From: an uncultured Lachnospiraceae bacterium
GTDB lineage: Bacteria > Bacillota > Clostridia > Lachnospirales > Lachnospiraceae
Length of the DNA stretch: 8,204 nucleotides
NCBI GenBank assembly: GCA_910588565.1
Contig: CAJUPF010000101.1
Location: 1 to 8,204 of the forward strand
Direction of reading: 5' to 3'
Shown: piece after piece, positions 6,971 to 8,204 of the stretch
How positions within the stretch are numbered: the stretch's first letter is position 1
Layout: each line of letters opens with the position of its first letter
The notes under the pieces: model-generated
The model's database searches: none
Seen by the model: the letters and a program-made list of their open reading frames with translations, nothing else
Told to the model about the DNA's origin: nothing
Translations under genes and position numbers: made by a program

Positions 6971-7629
6971 GTAAAAAGAGAACATACAGTCCGGCGCGGA
7001 TTGGAATGATGCTGGCGGGAATTCTGCTGATTGGTATGTGTGTGGCTTCTTACCGGATGAGCGGGTTTGGCGTAGATCCATTTTCCTGTATGAACCTGGG
7101 AATCAGCGGATTTTTGGGTATGTCGTTTGGCACATGGCAGCTGATTGTCAATGCGGTTCTGCTGGTGATTGTCTGGTTTACGGTCAGAAATTGTATTGGA
7201 GCGGGAACCATTGTCAATATGGTATTTGTCGGATATACGGCGGATTTTCTGTGCTGGGTATGCCTGGATCAGATGGGCCTGACAGTGACGATGCCTCTGC
7301 GGATTTTTTTGCTGGCGCTTGGGACACTGTTTGCTTCGCTGGGATGTGCCTTTTATATGGTGGCGGAGATGGGAATTGCGCCGTATGACAGCGTGGCGTT
7401 TATTGTCACAAAATATACCAGGGAGAAAGTTTCGTTCCGCATGGCAAGGGTGCTGTCGGATTTGATTGTGATGGGGATTGGCGTTGGATTTTGTCTGATG
7501 GCAAAGAATAGCGTATGGGAGATTGTCGGACTTGGTACGGTGGTCAATGCGTGTTGTAACGGGCCGCTGATTCAGTTCTTCCGGGGAAGGATTGAAAAGG
7601 CCTGGGCCAGTGGGACAGAGAATGTATAG
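6967..7629 (+). CDS. YczE/YyaS/YitT-type integral membrane protein
   Basis: A 220-residue membrane protein with about five hydrophobic segments (roughly 12-30, 55-73, 80-100, 110-132, 160-182). It matches the YczE/YitT-like family, whose biochemical role is not established. Two related halves are visible: GVDPFSCM (35-42) resembles GIAPYDSV (136-143), and GAGTIVN (78-84) resembles GLGTVVN (188-194). The start is TTG at 6967, preceded by GGAGG (6952-6956) ten bases upstream. TTGA overlaps the stop of the alpha-galactosidase gene, so the two are in one transcript and probably translationally coupled. ATG codons further in (from 7006) lie inside the first membrane segment and have no comparable site. 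Coupling suggests a link to sugar metabolism or transport, but that is inference only. Confidence 0.85.
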   Translation: MSKKRTYSPARIGMMLAGILLIGMCVASYRMSGFGVDPFSCMNLGISGFLGMSFGTWQLIVNAVLLVIVWFTVRNCIGAGTIVNMVFVGYTADFLCWVCLDQMGLTVTMPLRIFLLALGTLFASLGCAFYMVAEMGIAPYDSVAFIVTKYTREKVSFRMARVLSDLIVMGIGVGFCLMAKNSVWEIVGLGTVVNACCNGPLIQFFRGRIEKAWASGTENV

Positions 7630-7631
7630 CC

Positions 7632-7647
7632 GGCGCAGGCGTGCGCC
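7632..7647. repeat. GC-rich hairpin just after the YczE-type gene
   Basis: GGCGCA (7632-7637) pairs with TGCGCC (7642-7647) around a four-base loop, starting two bases after the stop codon. No T run follows, so it is not a standard rho-independent terminator. It may protect the 3' end of the transcript or be a weak pause site. Confidence 0.45.
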
Positions 7648-7687
7648 AGATGTATATCTTTGGGCATAGAATAATGAGGAAGAAGCA

Positions 7688-7828
7688 TTGAGCATTGGCA
7701 ATTGCGGAAGCGGCTTTTGGCAGATGAATTCTTCTAAAAGGACAGTGTTGGAAAATAAGTTTCTGAAAATGCAGGAGTATGTGCGTTTTCAGAGATTCAA
7801 AGCCCTGTGGGTATTGTTCAAACAATGA
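7688..7828 (+). CDS. Possible small or decayed protein, 46 codons (weak)
   Basis: An open frame from TTG at 7688 (or ATG at 7724) to TGA at 7826-7828. AGGA (7677-7680) sits seven bases before the TTG. The stretch VLENKFLKMQEYV (about residues 20-32) has the flavour of the N-terminus of some clostridial HD-domain phosphohydrolases, but the similarity stops there and no HD motif follows. It could be a short protein, a remnant of a larger gene, or chance. It is the only plausible frame in the 230 bases between the YczE-type gene and the strong terminator. Confidence 0.22.
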   Translation: MSIGNCGSGFWQMNSSKRTVLENKFLKMQEYVRFQRFKALWVLFKQ

Positions 7829-7860
7829 ATTAAAATTTGATAAGAGACAAGAAGCAGTGG

Positions 7861-7903
7861 AGAAGCTGGTGCATGTAGAAATAATGCAGCAGCTTCTTTT
7901 TTT
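7861..7903 (+). terminator. Strong rho-independent terminator ending the alpha-galactosidase transcript
   Basis: AGAAGCTG (7861-7868) pairs with CAGCTTCT (7890-7897). Inside it, GCAT (7871-7874) pairs with ATGC (7884-7887) after a two-by-two internal loop. Seven T residues (7897-7903) follow. It lies 230 bases downstream of the YczE-type gene, so the transcript has a long 3' tail or carries the small frame at 7688-7828. Confidence 0.88.
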
Positions 7904-8054
7904 ATAGGAAATTCCGACCTTTTGAGACACAAAGAAAAACATATTCTTCTTCAAACGGGTCATCTTCATTTAATAAATAATCCATATCGGGAAGGTCATC
8001 CTCGCGTATATGGCGAATGTCCTCGGATGTTATGCCTTCTGGTGGATTATTCAT
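7902..8054 (-). CDS. Possible small acidic protein on the minus strand, 50 aa
   Basis: Reading the minus strand from ATG (8054-8052) to TAA (7904-7902) gives a 50-residue chain beginning MNNPPEGITSEDIRHIRED and containing LPDMDYLLNEDDPFEEEY. It has 14 Asp/Glu against 4 Lys/Arg and a protein-like rather than shadow-like composition. I do not recognise the family. Against it: no Shine-Dalgarno sequence is visible before the ATG, an in-frame stop lies three codons upstream of it, and no minus-strand promoter is clear. Its stop codon falls in the T run of the opposing terminator. It could be a real small gene, or the surviving end of a gene from a mobile element. Confidence 0.38.
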   Translation of the reverse strand: MNNPPEGITSEDIRHIREDDLPDMDYLLNEDDPFEEEYVFLCVSKGRNFL

Positions 8055-8075
8055 TTCTAATTAGGGCAATTTCTA

Positions 8076-8106
8076 TTAAGATAATTTTAAAAAGTTATGT
8101 TATATT
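8076..8106 (+). promoter_or_regulatory. Promoter for the downstream AraC-type gene
   Basis: TATATT (8101-8106) with TG one base upstream (8098-8099) makes an extended -10. The best -35 is a weak TTAAGA (8076-8081) at 19 bases. The surroundings are very A/T-rich. Transcription would start near 8113, just before the ribosome binding site AAAGGAG (8115-8121), leaving a very short leader. Confidence 0.45.
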
Positions 8107-8129
8107 ACATAGGGAAAGGAGTGTCATAT

Positions 8130-8204
8130 ATGAACAATAATACAGTTGCAGAAAAAATAGTAGACTATATAGAAACGCATATTAACGAGGATTTGTCGCT
8201 TGAT
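8130..8204 (+). CDS. AraC-family regulator, N-terminal fragment (runs off the window)
   Basis: Only the first 25 codons are present. The sequence contains VAEKIVDYIETHINEDLSLD, the typical opening of the first helix-turn-helix of AraC-family proteins whose DNA-binding domain is at the N-terminus, often followed by a GyrI-like effector domain. AAAGGAG (8115-8121) lies eight bases before the ATG. The order is the reverse of the regulator at 3633-4484, where the binding domain is C-terminal, so this is a different subtype. The rest of the protein is not visible, so its ligand and targets cannot be stated. Confidence 0.72.
   Translation, partial: MNNNTVAEKIVDYIETHINEDLSLD

Noticed and set aside
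6943..7701. Minus-strand frame of 252 codons
   Set aside because: It is antisense to the YczE-type membrane protein and is rich in Asn, Gln, His and Arg, as expected for the reverse of hydrophobic coding sequence.
7544..7969. Minus-strand frame of 141 codons
   Set aside because: It crosses the YczE gene end, the terminator and the small frame, with Cys/Ser/Phe-rich composition and no family resemblance.
7922..8140. Plus-strand frame of 72 codons before the second AraC gene
   Set aside because: It is antisense to the more protein-like minus-strand frame, runs through the promoter and ribosome binding site of the next gene, and has no start signals.

Overview
The window reads as chromosome of a low-to-moderate GC Bacillota, most likely a gut Lachnospiraceae-type clostridium. 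The evidence is strong AGGAGG-type ribosome binding sites before nearly every gene, rho-independent terminators, one TTG start, and protein families typical of that group: a long RpiB-like isomerase, a small 'ribonuclease Z'-labelled protein, a CmpB-type membrane protein, an MsmR-like AraC regulator, a GH36 alpha-galactosidase and a YczE-type membrane protein. All confident genes are on the + strand. I see no tRNA, rRNA, CRISPR array, transposase or integrase.

Left part (1-2305). A good promoter (about 72-101) drives a divergent RpiB/LacA/LacB-family sugar-phosphate isomerase (209-850), closed by a strong terminator (863-896). Only 17 bases after that terminator starts a two-gene unit whose reading frames overlap by four bases (ATGA). 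Its genes are a small conserved protein of unknown function (914-1330) and a secreted lipoprotein nuclease of the DNA/RNA non-specific endonuclease (EndA-like) family with a Cys/His-rich C-terminal tail (1327-2238).

Middle part (2306-4741). A polytopic membrane protein of the 'putative ABC transporter permease' (CmpB/DUF1113-like) family has its domain present twice within one chain. It is followed 40 bases later by an AraC-family regulator with a cupin-like sensor domain. A 257-base leader then separates the regulator from the alpha-galactosidase. It holds a perfect 8-base inverted repeat, a repeated ATATGCAG and two short hairpins, and is the likely place where the regulator acts.

Right part (4742-8204). 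The GH36 alpha-galactosidase (742 aa) has all its catalytic motifs. Its stop codon overlaps the TTG start of a YczE/YyaS/YitT-type membrane protein, so the two are probably translationally coupled. From 7630 to 8129 no large gene is present. This stretch holds a GC-rich hairpin, a weak 46-codon frame, a strong terminator (7861-7903), an acidic 50-codon frame on the minus strand, and a promoter for a second AraC-type regulator that runs off the window end.

The working model is a local alpha-galactoside utilisation unit: sensor-regulator, intracellular alpha-galactosidase and membrane protein. It sits beside unrelated genes for sugar-phosphate isomerisation and extracellular nucleic-acid degradation. 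No sugar transporter lies in the window, so uptake must be encoded elsewhere or outside it. Nothing here proves a new system. The best leads are the twofold CmpB protein, the isomerase with changed active-site residues, the coupled 'RNase Z-like'/nuclease pair, the alpha-galactosidase/YczE coupling and the unexplained minus-strand small frame.
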